Assembly: GCA_005408345.1 (NCBI GenBank)
Contig: SEMN01000405.1
Coordinates: forward strand, 186,001 to 250,000
Reading direction: 5' to 3'
DNA: 64,000 bases
DNA from: Macquaria australasica
Taxonomy: Eukaryota; Chordata; Actinopteri; Centrarchiformes; Percichthyidae
The notes under the pieces were generated by a model. That model had not been told where the DNA came from, did not search any database, and saw only the letters and a list, made by a program, of their open reading frames with translations. This document shows, one piece after another, positions 24,521 through 36,350 of this stretch (within the stretch, counting starts at the first letter, position 1; the number at the start of each line of letters is the position of its first letter). The position numbers and the translations under genes are program-made.

Positions 24521-27500
24521 CATATGCAGTTTTGGGCACTTACTGAAACTTGCACATGCTAAAATGCTCTTGTGTTTCCCAAGAAAAAAAAAAGCATATT
24601 TAGTGTTGTCTTAGAGACTAGGCAGTCTTCCCAGTTTGTAATGTTCATTGCAATGGCTGCTCTAGTGATTCTGTCCTCTAGATCAAATAAAATATGTGAA
24701 AAGTCTGTGATGTTTCCTTGTACTCCACGCACCCGAAGTTCAAGGCAACGTCGCATTCACCATCAAAATATATGAAAACATAAATCAGCTGTTAGAGATG
24801 AGGAGCTTTCTATTTCATTCTTCCTGACTGCCAGACAGTGGAAATCCAGATATTACATACCTGGTGGTCATCCACGATTCACAGAACCATAGTTACAAAC
24901 GTAACTCTTGTTTAAAGTTTGGAGTACTTTGAAAAGAAATTGAACGTGTATGACTGACAAGAATTGGGTCACAGATATGCGTAAGTGAAATGTGAACTGT
25001 TACACCACTAATGTTGGCCATACTGATTGAAACTGAAATGGACAAGTGGAAAACATGGCTGAAAATAGACAGACGATGGAGCAATGTTCTGTCAGAGCTG
25101 TGGGGTGTCAGTGGTCATGGGGTAACCGGGTTAAGTTGCCCTTTAAGTATATCTAAATGGTTTCATTGGTCCCACTGAGCTGGAACCTTTCTGGAGGCAT
25201 ACAGGGACATGCCAAATTTCTAAATATGGACTCAACATTTTTTGTCAACATTTTGGCTTCCTTTCACTTGTGTTCTGTACTTTTTATAGAAACTGTCCAT
25301 TTGAATCTAGAAACTGGAGAGACTGGTAAAGTCGTATTTGGGTCTGCCGGGACCAACGATTCTCCGGTCTTCAGCTCACAACAGTTGCTTTGACAAGTCA
25401 CATTAGCGAAACATGAATTAATTCACAATTAAGTTTGTGTTAATACTCTCAATTGTCAATAAGTCAACCAGAGTGCTGTGTGTCCAAACGCTAAAAGTGT
25501 CCTCAGAGACTAGCACCAGTACCAGCTCAGAACCACTAAATTCAAACTGGTCTGGCAACAGTTGAAACGACTTGAGCATTGCTGGTTTGAATCCCTTAAG
25601 TGGGTGCCCATGAGCAAGTTACAGAACAACTGCAGTGGAGCTTCTTTGGGTATAAAAGCAGAAGACAGTGTTGAAGATAAAAACAGTGTGTTTTGAGTTG
25701 GGAATCTCTGCAAGAAAATTATTAAAATAAAATGGAAATGATGTTCCACCAACAAAAATAAATAAATACATGAAGTGGAACAGTTGAATCCTGTACATTG
25801 ACAGAGGAGCTGCACTTTGACTTTTGCCAGACTATGAGTGAATATTTCAGCGGCCGTGTCAGATAAGCAGCTGCCTCTGTCTCTGCCCTGTTGCTTGTGT
25901 TGCTCGTCAAAGTCCTAACATATTGATGTTGATTGTGCTGACAGTTTATTGAATAGATGTCAGAGTTTCTCATTGTCCTGTGTCTGGGATAACGATGGAA
26001 AACAACATGTGGATGAGTGCAGGTGGAAGAACAACCACACACACACACTTAAAGCACTCTCTCTTTCTGTCTGTTCCTCTATATCTGTCTCTTTTGTTCT
26101 CCTTCGCTCTTATTGCTCTTTCTCTGCCTCTTGAATTTGAGGAGCATTGATCAATACATGCTGAGAAGTGACAAAGACAAATAAGGAGCACTGATTACAC
26201 ACTCACACACACAAACAAAATCATTCCATTTCACATCATGAAGTGTGTATAAACACATGCTGCACTTAATAAAAGGCAATTATTATTATGGAAATAGGCT
26301 ACACTGGATTGTCTGTTTAACATGTGGACAACACCACAACAGAGATGACTAAAAGTAACACCATGCAGAGATTCAAATCAGTTCATAAACTGCTACTATT
26401 TGGTAGCATGTCTGAGGACTAACACTCAACTAGCCTATCATGTATTACTTTGAATTCATTCAGAAAGCCTTAGCCTTTTGATACCTGGCTAGAAGCTAAA
26501 CAGTTCCCACTCCAGTAGAGGAAATGGGGGGGATGAAATCGTCTTGCCAGGGCTTATGACTGGAGGCTTGTTATCCCTTACTGTATGTACTTCATACACA
26601 CGCTGTCAAATTCATTTTGAAGGGATTTGCAGCAATACGCGATTAACAGTTAAAGCAATACAGTCCATCCATCAGTTTACATTGAATGGGGCTGTTGAAT
26701 ATACTGGACATTGAATAGATATAATGTGGTGAATGGTAAACGTATCTAAATCCCCCTGGATCATTTGAATTGGGAATAACAGTATAGTAGCTATTTTTAG
26801 TGTTGAGCAGATTAAGGGACTGGTTAGAGGAATGTTAATGGTCACCAACAGGAGTCTTATTTATTTGTGGAACCAATGTGTCTTTCAGTGTGTACACAGA
26901 TGCTGATTTTGATAATAGTCAGTTGAAAACAACACTGGAATTAGTGTGACTGTAATGTAAAGACATTTGCCACTAATTTGATCCAACTTGGTTAAATCAG
27001 AATCAAAATGACAGTAAGCATGGCATGAAACAGACCTGGGTTGTGTTGGTGTTTTCATTCAACAAATGCACCAGAAATGTTAGTGCCTGGCACTGTGTTC
27101 GGCAAGTTACTTGAAAAATGTGGCCAATTACTCATTATGTATTACTAACTGAAAAAGTAAACATATTACTTAACTAATTACTCAACTCAGCAAAACTAGT
27201 TACATTAACCATCCCATTAACTTGACTCAATTCAGCTCAATTAAAAGGTGTCTTTAATCAACCCTAAATCCTTTACACCCACATGTCACATCTTCTGTAT
27301 TTAAAACATGTCAAAATTTAAAACAAAACATTGTGGTTTAACATGTGGCTAAATCATCACATAGCCGATTGATTCCTGAGACTGCATTAAGGGACAGCTG
27401 CATTGATTACGACAGAAGCGTATCTGTTCTGTCAGACTCGCGTGAGACGGACGTCTGAAAAACGTGGCTGAAGTGCCTCCTGTGAAGACATGCCTTCAGC

Positions 27501-28282
27501 TTTCAGGTCGAACTTGCACTTTTGAAGTTGTATTCTGCACATGCCAAGACAAAAGTCAGTAATTAGGCTGTATTAAGCTAATAAAATACATTTACTGGGT
27601 TCATGGGGCGTGCTGAACTGAAAGAAATTGCGTACCGAGCCAAATGTCACCAGCCGAGTACCAATACGTGTACTGTTACATCCCTACAGTCTATTCAAAC
27701 TTTTATTTTTTCTCACATACAGCATCACTCTGAGCATCACAAACACTCCCAAATGATTATTCTCACAATTTGAGCCCATTCGGTCCAATTAAAAAATACA
27801 AGGTCTCATAGAGCCTTGTCAGTAAAATATTTTCCTGCCATTCATGTGTGTGGAGGGGAGTCAGCTGACTCATGTTTTATGTGACCCTGAAATGCAGAAG
27901 CCAGGAGAATGTTTGGGTCATAAATCGGGTACGATCTTAGAACACCGCATCCAGTTCTCTCAATACATCTATAGAAAGAGGGGAGTAAGCATAAAAGCAA
28001 ATAGCACCACCTACATAAACAATGCAAAGGTGATGTAGTAAGATGATGTGGTTCCCCTAAGATGAAAAGTGAAAAATCACTATTTAGCACAGACACACTT
28101 TTTTTTTTACACATGTTGATACACACCAGTCTGTCGAATAAAAGCTAAATCAGTCAGAAATGTCTCTTCATAAAACCAACCTTCAAAAGAGTATTTTCCT
28201 ATTTTTCTACGAGACTGTTAGACAACTTTGGAATTGATTCCAAATGTGTTAACATTAGGTGCAATGAAAAGAATTTCTCCAG
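24521..28282. other. Unassigned intronic DNA with SINE-like fragments
   Basis: Mostly unique-looking AT-rich DNA. Around 25587-25600 ctggtttgaatccctt resembles the B box of an RNA polymerase III promoter, so a tRNA-derived SINE fragment is possible; no clear A box. 27930-27977 resembles 9370-9418. 27410-27470 is slightly CpG-richer. No exon recognised. Confidence 0.35.
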
Positions 28283-28313
28283 CATGGTCCCTGTATTCTG
28301 TACAGGGACCATG
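28283..28313. repeat. Perfect 13-bp hairpin
   Basis: Arms catggtccctgta (28283-28295) and tacagggaccatg (28301-28313) with loop ttctg. GC content of the stem is moderate, so an RNA hairpin would be stable. No T run follows. May be a young palindrome or a MITE relic. Confidence 0.9.
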
Positions 28314-28344
28314 TCTACAGTCTGTAGTAAAAAGAAGACTTGAG

Positions 28345-28348
<4 letters not shown>

Positions 28349-28382
<34 letters not shown>
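28349..28382. repeat. (GA)n microsatellite
   Basis: Seventeen GA units. Confidence 0.95.
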
Positions 28383-28386
<4 letters not shown>

Positions 28387-28404
28387 ATGAGACAAAGGTA
28401 GCGA

Positions 28405-28500
28405 GAGGTACTTGTAATTGTCTATAATTAATTGCCGTCTCATTAATCACATTCTCATCTAACCTAATGTCTCACTCCGTGGTCCCAGACAATGGGCATG
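28405..28500. promoter_or_regulatory. Possible conserved non-coding element
   Basis: Repeat-free run dense in homeodomain-type cores (cttgtaattgtctataatta, attgccgtctcattaatcac). Appearance only; no second species to compare. Confidence 0.2.
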
Positions 28501-29539
28501 GGAAGTGGAGGGTGGTGTACTGTATGTGTGTGTGGCACAAGCAAACAGGGTGTTGTGTAGCAGCGGTTAATGAAATGGGTGGTTATCAAGGCAAACAGGC
28601 TTCATTAAGTCCAGTGTAATGACCTGTGTCACATTTCATATCATCCTCACTCTGTCTCTCTTGGCTCTCTTTTCTTTCTGTCCCTTTCCTTTCGCTTACC
28701 ATAGAGTCTTTAAAGGGAAATCCCAGCAAAACTTGGCAATATTTTTCTGAAAAAAAAAAAAAAAAAAAAAAGTAAAATAAAATCTTTTCCACAGTGTGCA
28801 TTCTAAAGTTTGAAATTTGGGGACCTCAGTGGCCAGATAACATGTTCTCATGTCAGTGGGCTAATGCTTTGTGTTGATTTATTACTGACTGCTTGTCACC
28901 CTTTTCGTGCTGTTTACAAGTATAATAGGTGAGACTTTCTATGGTGTGTCAACATGTAGAAGTGTGAAGTGTGTCAACACAGCAGGCATCAAATGCTGAG
29001 GGTAATCCTGCTGTTGGCTGTCAAAGATAATAATAAGACTACAAGTCTAAGAAGACTAAAAGTTCTCTCAAGGCTGCAGTGTTCATCACACACCACAATA
29101 CTGAATTGTTACATGGTGTTACATGGTGTTACAAACAACACGTGACACATTTGCTATTCTTAGAGCCTTAGTACTAGTGGGGCTAAAAATGTCAAGATTG
29201 GTGCTCAAGAGGAAAGGCCAGTTAATTAAAATCAAATAGGTTTATTTCTTCTAGAGTGTGAATGTGCTCACCAAATTTCATGGCAATATGTGTTTTTTAT
29301 TATGAGATATACTGCCTGTTGTGTGCAAAGTTGACACTGTGGTGTGAAGTTTGTGCACGAGTATCCACAACAGTTTGGGAAACATGAATATACTGAATGC
29401 ATTTCATTGCTGGTTTCTGCCCACTAGACATTGATATTTCTTGTAGATAAGCAAAGGGTTTGTTTAAATGGCCATGGAATTGCCTTAACTCATGCTATGC
29501 TGGAATAGGTTGAAGTTTAGAGCGTGGATGGATTTTGAT
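28501..29539. other. Unassigned intronic DNA with poly(A) run
   Basis: A 22-A run at about 28750-28771 may be a retroposon tail, but no recognisable element precedes it. Triplicated ttacatggtg near 29109-29130. No exon. Confidence 0.5.
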
Positions 29540-30040
29540 AGTATTTTTAAAGCTGCTATGATCAATATTTTTACATTAACAATGAGAAAGGGGTCACTCA
29601 TAGTGATGAACCCACAGATAATTATCCCCTGACTCTGCAGTCCTCCTCAGTTCTGTGGAGCATTTTAGCATCTTTCAGCTCACTGTTTTGGCCTGCATCT
29701 GTTTTACTGTTTAGGTTCACTCTCTCTGCCCTCTTCAACGTTGTTGTCAGATGCAGCGATGAAGCGCTAAAAACCGACTTTACGCCACCTGTCCAGCACC
29801 AAATGGCAGACAGACAATGTTAGCGGCTAGCTGATGTTAGCCAGCTAATCTCTGTTGCATTTAGCAGCTAAAGAGCCAGCTATTTCCCTCAGGAGTTGGT
29901 GGAGACCAGAACAAGCTAAAAAGAGAGTTCTGAGGTCACATTCATCAGGTGGACAGAAACACGAGTCCAGGTGAATGCTAATGTTGCTCCATAACTGCTG
30001 GATAAGTGTTTGCTAACATGTTCGCCATATCAACTTAGGT
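29540..30040 (+). repeat. Dispersed repeat family B, copy 3
   Basis: Starts aaagctgctatgatcaatat, then gaacccacagataattatcc, ctgactctgcagtcctcctc, gagcattttagcatctttca, agctatttccctcaggagtt, ggtggagaccagaacaag and tgtttgctaacatgttcgcc. Collinear with 54175-54720 throughout, with small indels. Confidence 0.85.
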
Positions 30041-30419
30041 GTCATTTCGGACCAGAGGAACTTTTTCACAGTTCTAAGAACAGTTGGAGGACCCCTCCCC
30101 TTTTTATTGTGTCCACACTGCAAGAACTGGGAACGATCATAGTTTTTAGAACGCCGTTTTGAGAAACTTTTTAAGGTCCTACTTCAGAGTAGGACCTCTC
30201 CCAGCACAAGTGGAACCTTGAGTGACGTAAGTGTATGTTGATTGGTCGAACACATGAACCAATGCAGCGCTGGCAACCACCATTTTTAAAAACCTGTGTA
30301 AAACGTTAGCTGTGTAAACAACAGCTCGTAACGGTAGCCTTAAAAAAATGAAACAAAACACGGACAAATGGGCCGACAGTTTCTCTTTCCTCCTGCTCTC
30401 TCTCTCCCGCTCCCCCCTT
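30041..30419. repeat. Unassigned CpG-richer segment with a perfect hairpin
   Basis: Contains aactttttcacagttctaag and, at 30175-30196, ggtcctact-tcag-agtaggacc, a perfect 9-bp hairpin with a 4-nt loop. May be part of an old DNA element interrupted by the LINE tail that follows. Confidence 0.4.
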
Positions 30420-30663
30420 CCCCCTTCAACCCAACCGGTCGAGGCAGATGACCGCCCACCTTGAGCCTGGTTCTGCTCGAGGTTTCTACCTGTTAAAAGG
30501 GAGTTTTTCCTTGCCACTGTCGCATAGTGCTGCTCATGGTGGGAACTGTTGGGTCTCTGTAAATATAAAGACTTGACTTGACTTGACTTGCTCTATTCGA
30601 AAAAGTGCCCTGAGATAACTTTGTTATGATATGGCGCTATATAAATAAAACTGAATTGAATTG
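30420..30663 (+). mobile_element. LINE-type 3' untranslated tail (L2/Maui-like)
   Basis: Contains ccaaccggtcgaggcagatg, ccgcccaccttgagcctggt, gggagtttttccttgccact, gtgccctgagataactttgt and ggcgctatataaataaaact, then a gaattgaattg tail. This string is very common in teleost genomes. An inserted ttgacttgacttgacttg run sits at 30570-30587. 5'-truncated, non-coding. Confidence 0.75.
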
Positions 30664-32334
30664 TAGCTGTTGTGTGTCGCGCAGAAGTGATGTTGCTATA
30701 CCAACTGTCGGCTGGCTTATGTCACTTCAGGGTTCCGAATGGAAAAAAAGCTCTTGAAGGTTATGTAGTTCTCAGGGGGGCTCCCCACAACTGTTTGGTC
30801 CGAAAACGCCTATCGTTTCTGCTAGCCCCAAGTGTCAGAAAAAAAGAAAAATAAGTGGTAATTGCAGGTTTGAAAGTTAAGTGTGAAGTCATATTTTGGA
30901 AGTGTGTGTTCTGATAACTAGTATACATTACAGCGTCCTTGTAGTGTCATTGAGATGCCGTCCTGTGAACAGTGAATGTCGCAAAAGTTTCTTCTTAGTG
31001 GCTGCTTAGATTGAACTATGTAAAAAGCTCAACTAGTGCTGATGAGTCCAACGTTGCCTGCGTTCACACCATTATTTCTTTTCAAGTAAAACACACTCAT
31101 GTTTTAACAAATCAGCTTATTGCAAGAATTCCGTATATTCCAGTAGGATACTATAGTGCATTCATCTTTTGTGACATGATCCTATTGGCAGTTTCAAACA
31201 AAGGAAAAAAAAACATTGCCAGGTGAAATATTTTACTGCATCACACAAAGAGGGATGAGGCAGACAGATTGGTAGAGAAAGGAATGACATTAAAATTCAA
31301 AGCAAAGGCTGAGAGGAGTGAAGTCACTGTAGGTCAGACTGCCTGGCCAAATCAGGCCTGACACACAATCACACACACAAAGACATACAGTGAAGACACA
31401 CACATGCAACCCACACACACACACACGATGAATTTGTCTGGCTGAAGTGGAAATAACCTTCTCAGAAAGATCCCCCTGTCCTCTCTCCCTTGTTACAAAG
31501 ATACAAATGACTCTGAGTCAGATTATGTGCCACAGAAAAGATATTCAGGCCACTAAAAGGTTACACCGACATGCTTTATAATAACTTTTGTTTCAGTTTC
31601 ATTACCTCTCGTCTCTCCCATCTGTATTTATGTGTCTTTCTCTGTTGCTCTCTATAATTTTTTTTTCTAATCCTGCTTCTATTTTTTTCTCTCCTTAACT
31701 TTCCCATCACGCTTGTTCTTTTCCTCCTCCCCTCCACCTCTGTGCTGTTTTCACAAGAAGTGCAAGTAACACAGCAATGTCAGACACTGACCCTGACTCA
31801 CCAACTTCTGTCTCCGTGCTCTTGAGCAAAGCACTTAACCTTTAATTGCTCAACTGTAGCTGTTCATTGACTAACAGCGGAGTACTGTGCAGAAGCAAAG
31901 TGGTGTTTAAAATGAACCAGCGCACTCAGCAAACCTTCTGAGCAGGATTTAAAGGGAAGAAAACACTTCAATAATCTGGTAATTGAATTAGTATCTGCTC
32001 AGTGACTTCTAATTATTGTGATAAAAATAAATGACTTTGTATGAGTAGATGCTATTAGAAGGAGGGGAGAGTGACAGGTGTGTGTGTGTGTGGCAGCGGA
32101 AAAAGCACTGAATCATCAGACATGACACAATTACAAATGCACACACACCAATATGCTGTCCACATAGACTGCACTAGAGGGGTAAAGGTTGCTTTTTGTT
32201 TGGGGCCATAAATCACAACGTCTTTGGACATTAGTGTGTATCAGTCACACACACATATCCAGCCTGCATTTACACATCTACACAGTCAGAAACCATTATC
32301 ATAAATACACCCAGCTGAGACGCTGAGGCAAGCT
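30664..32334. other. Unassigned intronic DNA
   Basis: Short CA runs (31410-31426), a T/C-rich stretch (31600-31740) and a fragment gctcttgagcaaagcactta (31820-31839) of a common fish repeat. The frame at 30672-30854 has no known domain. No exon. Confidence 0.5.
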
Positions 32335-33303
32335 ATAGTCGAGCTTCCATCCAAATTTGACACAAATTTTAAAACTAGAGTGCAGGACTTTTACATATAA
32401 ATGAACGTCTGTTACATTCAAGCTGTTGCCAGACGAGTTCACGCAGTGCTGATTTACGCCAGGTAAATCTCTCTGTGTTTCGCAGTATACCGGAGTTTTT
32501 AAATCTGTGTCTGTGGTGACATTCCTGTGCTGGTGCACCGGTAGTAAAACCAGAGCCATGTAGTGAGAGAGTCGCGTCAACAGAAGTTCAAAATGATTCA
32601 CATAGACTTCAGATAGTTCTCTCTACGACTCTGGTTTGTCAGAGCTGAACGGAGCAACCGCAGCGACAGAGTAGCTACAGCAACTAGAAACCTAAGAAGC
32701 ATCCAAGTTTCTGAGGCTCCAGATAAAAAAGAAACATAGCGTTCAGATGAAGGATTACAGTCAAAGAAAGAAACAAACATGGATAACCATTGGTGTAGCT
32801 TTTCCTCGCTGGAGAGGCTGAAAGAAGAGCAGGGACTGAGGGCAGACAGGATGTAGCATTACTGCTCTTGGTCTTTGTAAAATATTTGTAGGCTATGTAG
32901 CTATTACATTTCCTCTACCTAAATAATGGATTATTGTCTTGAAACTGTGGAAATTTGAGCGAGCTCCCCTGTAGGCAGACGTCAGTGTTTGTGTAATTAC
33001 TCTCACTGCCAGAAGGAGGAGACAAAAGTTAATATGCGTTTCCATCCATTACTGTAACACTCAGATCTGAGGTTTGCATCTGCTGCTATTTGTCATCTCT
33101 CCAGCAGAGAGGAAGCTTCAGTGGATGCTGTCTATTTCCACTGCACTTTGTCACACCTGGCTTTTATCGATACAAAGTTTTCCACCTCAGCCAAGTATAA
33201 AAACATTTTTGCGATACTTTTTTGTTAATGTTCTATGTTTCCACTCAGATTTTTTATACATAAATTGGAAATGTGCATAAAAACAGGTGGATGGAAACAC
33301 ACT
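32335..33303. mobile_element. Putative non-autonomous DNA element(s) with ttccatcca ends
   Basis: The motif cttccatccaaatttgac near 32346 and an inner gcgtttccatccattactg (about 33038) face an inverted right end aaaaacaggtggatggaaac (33280-33299). The part 33033-33303 (gttttccacctcagccaagt, gtttccactcagatttttta) resembles a known teleost repeat. The longer span may be a fuller copy or two adjacent ones. Confidence 0.5.
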
Positions 33304-33652
33304 TTATAACACTGACATCTTATATTTTGAAGTTAAGTTTGAATTTAGGATTAAAAAAAATACTTGTGTTCTGTTCCAAGTTCAAACTTGAACTATGAAC
33401 ACAGTGGCATGAATTAAAGTACTTACTGATAAAAGAGTGCACTCCATACATGATAAAGATGGATATAGCCTCAAAAAATAAACCACCTGGTATCGCCAAA
33501 ACCTGCAACACCCAAAATCTTTAGGTGGCTTAGAGAAGACACAGGGAGACAGACTGTTTCTGAAGACACACACACATATGCACACAAAGACAAAGAGAGA
33601 CAGGACATAATTTTTAAACCCCCCAAAGGGAGACAAACAGCTTGTTATAGCT
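33304..33652. other. Unassigned intronic DNA
   Basis: AT-rich, short CA run at 33568-33576; no gene seen. Confidence 0.5.
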
Positions 33653-33968
33653 GTGAGGAGGAAAGGGGAGACCCAAGGAAGAGTTTAAGGAAAAGGGACA
33701 GAAAAGAGAAGAGAGAGGAGTTGTGCTGAAGATAGAGAGGATGCAAAGAAGGAGGTGACATAATAAAGAAAAAAGAAGGATATAAAACACGAGATAGCAG
33801 GAAGAAAGGGGAAAGAAAGAATACAGGGTGTGTAGGACATAGGAGAAAAGACATGGACAGGACTTGAGAGGAAAGAAGAAGAGAGGAAAAAAAGGAGATG
33901 AGATGTTCGGGGAAACATTGGTAGAAGAGGAGAGGACAAAATAGAGGTAATAGATAAAACACACAACA
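33653..33968 (+). repeat. Polypurine tract 2
   Basis: About 315 bp dominated by A and G on the plus strand (gaggaggaaaggggagaccc, aaaagagaagagagaggagt). Three overlapping minus-strand frames of 93-116 codons here are Ser/Leu/Phe/Pro-rich products of the polypyrimidine strand and are not genes. Confidence 0.85.
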
Positions 33969-34349
33969 GTAGAAAAGTGGAGAGGATATGACTTTACTGA
34001 AAAAAATAATTTAATCTCCCTCCACTCCCCTTTTTTATGAAGGATTCTCTCTCGGTTGTGTTTAATGGATTTCAGAAAAAAGGACTTTGAATCACTGGAA
34101 GAATGTTATGGATTCAATAATAATGTTTTTGGTTTATGATTATACTTAATGGTTCTGGAAAGAATACTTGCTACAGTTGTAGTAAGAAGCAATGTTTGAA
34201 CTGGATCTGATACAGAGTTCCTGTACGTTTGAATACAACCCACCTATCTGTGTTAAGTATCACTGCATACTGTCACTTACTTATGAGTACCCACATTATT
34301 ATGGATAGGGACAGGGCTGCCCAAACAGTCCGTCAGAGGAGGCAGAAGA
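33969..34349. other. Unassigned intronic DNA
   Basis: No gene or element recognised. Confidence 0.5.
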
Positions 34350-34571
34350 TGGCCTTTTCCACAGCTGACTTTTTGACTTTTCATAGCAGGAAAATCACAG
34401 GTGGAGTTAATGACATTAATGTTGGCTCTGTTTTATTTAGGTGTCCCAGCCATGATAGTGATCCTGCCCTGGAACACCTGAATGGATAGCAATAGCAATA
34501 ATGAATGTTATTAATTACACCTGTGCTGTTTCTGCTCTGACATGTCAAAATATCTGCAGTAGAAAAGACCT
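34350..34571. mobile_element. MITE family A, copy 1
   Basis: Left end ggccttttccacagctgac..ttttgact, right end (inverted) aggtcttttctactgcagat..ttttgacatgtc. Between them are the family landmarks: a subterminal cacaggtg near the left end and cacctgtg near the right, plus gacattaatgttggctctg and gtgtcccagccatga. About 220 bp, no coding capacity. Its right end abuts the Harbinger-like element. Confidence 0.85.
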
Positions 34572-35118
34572 GGGGCCGGTTGCAATAAACACCTTACGTT
34601 AAGATTTTCCTTAAAGTCCGAGCTAAGGTTTCCTTAAAATGTTTGTTGTAAAAGTATTTAAGGTTGCTCCTTATGTTGGTCTTACAATTAAGGAATCCCT
34701 TAAAGTTAGTTAAACCGTTGCACAAAAGACCTTAGCAACCAAGGTAAAGAAAAAAACTCTGACTCTATCTTAACATGGCCGAGTTTATGGTGATAAATGA
34801 AGAAAATGAACGCATCCCTTGTATTTCTCCACAAGAATAATCTTTTCCTCCTCTGACCAAATTGGTTTTCTTGTCTTCTTTTCTTCTGCCATTCTCACTT
34901 TGAGAGACGATAATGAGGCAATAACAGGTATCACAAGTGCGAGTGGAGGCAAGCAAATGGTCTCCACGGAAACTGTAGAATTTTGCTGTAAATGCCTTAA
35001 CGTTTTTTCTTAACGAAGGAAACCTTTTCAGGGATTCTGTGCAACACCCTTAAGTAAGTCCCTCAGCTAACGAGAAATTAAGTGTCATACTTAAGGTATT
35101 TTGTGCAACCGGCCCCTG
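34570..35118. mobile_element. Harbinger-like DNA transposon derivative with CTG target duplication
   Basis: Element 34573-35115 (543 bp) starts gggccggttgcaataaac and ends ttgtgcaaccggccc; the ends are inverted repeats for about 12 bp and looser beyond (cctta-rich). CTG is present on both sides (34570-34572, 35116-35118), consistent with a 3-bp target duplication. It retains a Myb/SANT-like coding piece (next entry). Harbinger elements carry such a second protein, which is why I place it there. Most known members duplicate TWA rather than CTG, so the superfamily is moderately supported. Confidence 0.7.
34785..34967 (-). pseudogene. Myb/SANT-like DNA-binding fragment inside the Harbinger-like element
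   Basis: A minus-strand frame reads MAEEKKTRKPIWSEEEK followed by IILVEKYK, the first helix region of the Myb/SANT-like domain carried by Harbinger transposons (R-K-P-x-W/F-S/T-E-E-E-K...LV). Only about 25 residues are recognisable. Residues before the MAEEKK methionine and after KYK do not fit the domain. The transposase is absent. Broken remnant. Confidence 0.6.
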
Positions 35119-35225
35119 AGTGTGTATCATGTACTAAGGCTGAGTCCTTATCACAGCGGCCCGGGTTTGACTCTAGCCCAGGCCCTTTGCTTTAAAAAAA
35201 AAAAAAGACGAAAAAAAAAAAGACC
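35119..35225 (+). mobile_element. SINE-like fragment with A-rich tail
   Basis: cagcggcccgggtttgactc followed by cccaggccctttgcttt and runs of A broken by gacg (35194-35220). gggtttgactc fits a polymerase III B box, and ggccctttgc is a phrase common in fish SINE-like repeats. No clear A box, so probably a fragment. Confidence 0.45.
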
Positions 35226-35561
35226 TATATGCTGCTGCTCTCTCACTATATGAGGTCAGTTCAGATGGACAGTTGCTTTTACTTTTGCCTCCAAAGCCTT
35301 GTGTTTAGAAAATTATCTGTCATCACAGTACAGTCCTGATGTAGCGTCAGTCAGAGAGAGTACTGGCCAATCAACTCACTTTGAGGCTGTTTTCATAAAC
35401 GAAATTTCTCATTCAGAAATGAATTGGAACATAATCCCATCTGAACTCACTGCTTTTCTTTCGAAGCTGTGCTATAAATCTCTGACACGATTTTGTGGTG
35501 TGGTGCAGTTATGACTCGTGAGGTTGTGAAGGCTGATGCTCATCATCCTAAAGTTTATACA
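35226..35561. other. Unassigned intronic DNA
   Basis: No gene or element recognised; short frames show no domain. Confidence 0.5.
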
Positions 35562-36350
35562 TATTTTAAAGGAATAGTTCAACATTTTGGGCAATACGGT
35601 TATTTGCCTTCTTTCTGAGAGCAAGATGGGAAGATCATTGTCAATCAGAGCTGGAATCAGAACATGGTAGCTTAGCATAAATAAAGACTGGCTCTGTAAA
35701 AAGCTAAACAATACACCTACCAACAGTTCTAAAGCTCATTAATAGGACTTTTTTTCACAGCACACGTTTTGACTGGTCATAGTAGGAAAAGCTCAGGTGT
35801 TTTGTATAACATTAACAATGGCTCTGTTCTATTCAAGTGTCCCAGTGAGCCAAGACAGTGTGACAGTGTTCATTTTATTCTCTACACCTGTGCTTTTGTC
35901 CAAATGTCTGCCATGTTATTACAGTAACACCTTGTATGTTTGGTCTAGTCTTTCCGTCAGTTTGTGCATTCAGGAGGAGTTATTGGAACTATTTCTTAAC
36001 GAACAATAGTTAATCTATCTGCCCTGTACATCCAGCTATAGTATGGCTTGTCAGATGCAGTCGCTGACCTAATTTTTCTGTGCAGGCATGATGATACCAA
36101 ACCCAGCAAGCTCACCACAGCAACAAGACTCCAGGAAGTCACTGCGCCAAACAAATGAGATAAAACATGTTAATAAGTGAGCTTCAGAGGTGTTAGCAGG
36201 CTTTTTTCTTACTTTGGAAAGTGCCAGGCTAACAGTTTCCCCGTGCTTCCAGTCTTTATGCTAAGCAAGACAAAACACTTTCTCCAGGTCTGTATTTAAC
36301 GCACGGACATGAGAGCTGTATCTATCTTCTCATCTCACTCTCTGTAAGAA
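35562..36350 (+). mobile_element. Dispersed repeat family E, copy 1, split by a family A MITE
   Basis: Left part 35562-35743: gaatagttcaacattttggg, ttgccttctttctgagagc, gctaaacaatacacctacc, ctaaagctcattaata. After the insertion the family resumes at about 36060-36350 (caccacagcaacaagactcc, gctaacagtttccccgtgct, ccagtctttatgctaagc, cttctcatctcactctctg). Collinear with the uninterrupted copy at 57463-57890. Sequence at 35918-36060 is unassigned. Confidence 0.75.
35744..35917. mobile_element. MITE family A, copy 2 (inside family E)
   Basis: aggactttttttcacagca, cgttttgactggtcatagta, cattaacaatggctctgttc, caagtgtcccagtgagcc, acacctgtgcttttgtcc and aaatgtctgccatg in family order. The right terminus is eroded, so its TA flank cannot be confirmed. 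Confidence 0.8.

Noticed and set aside
25580..25610. Possible tRNA gene (ggtttgaatccctt B-box match)
   Set aside because: No A box at the right spacing and no cloverleaf could be traced; at best a SINE relic.
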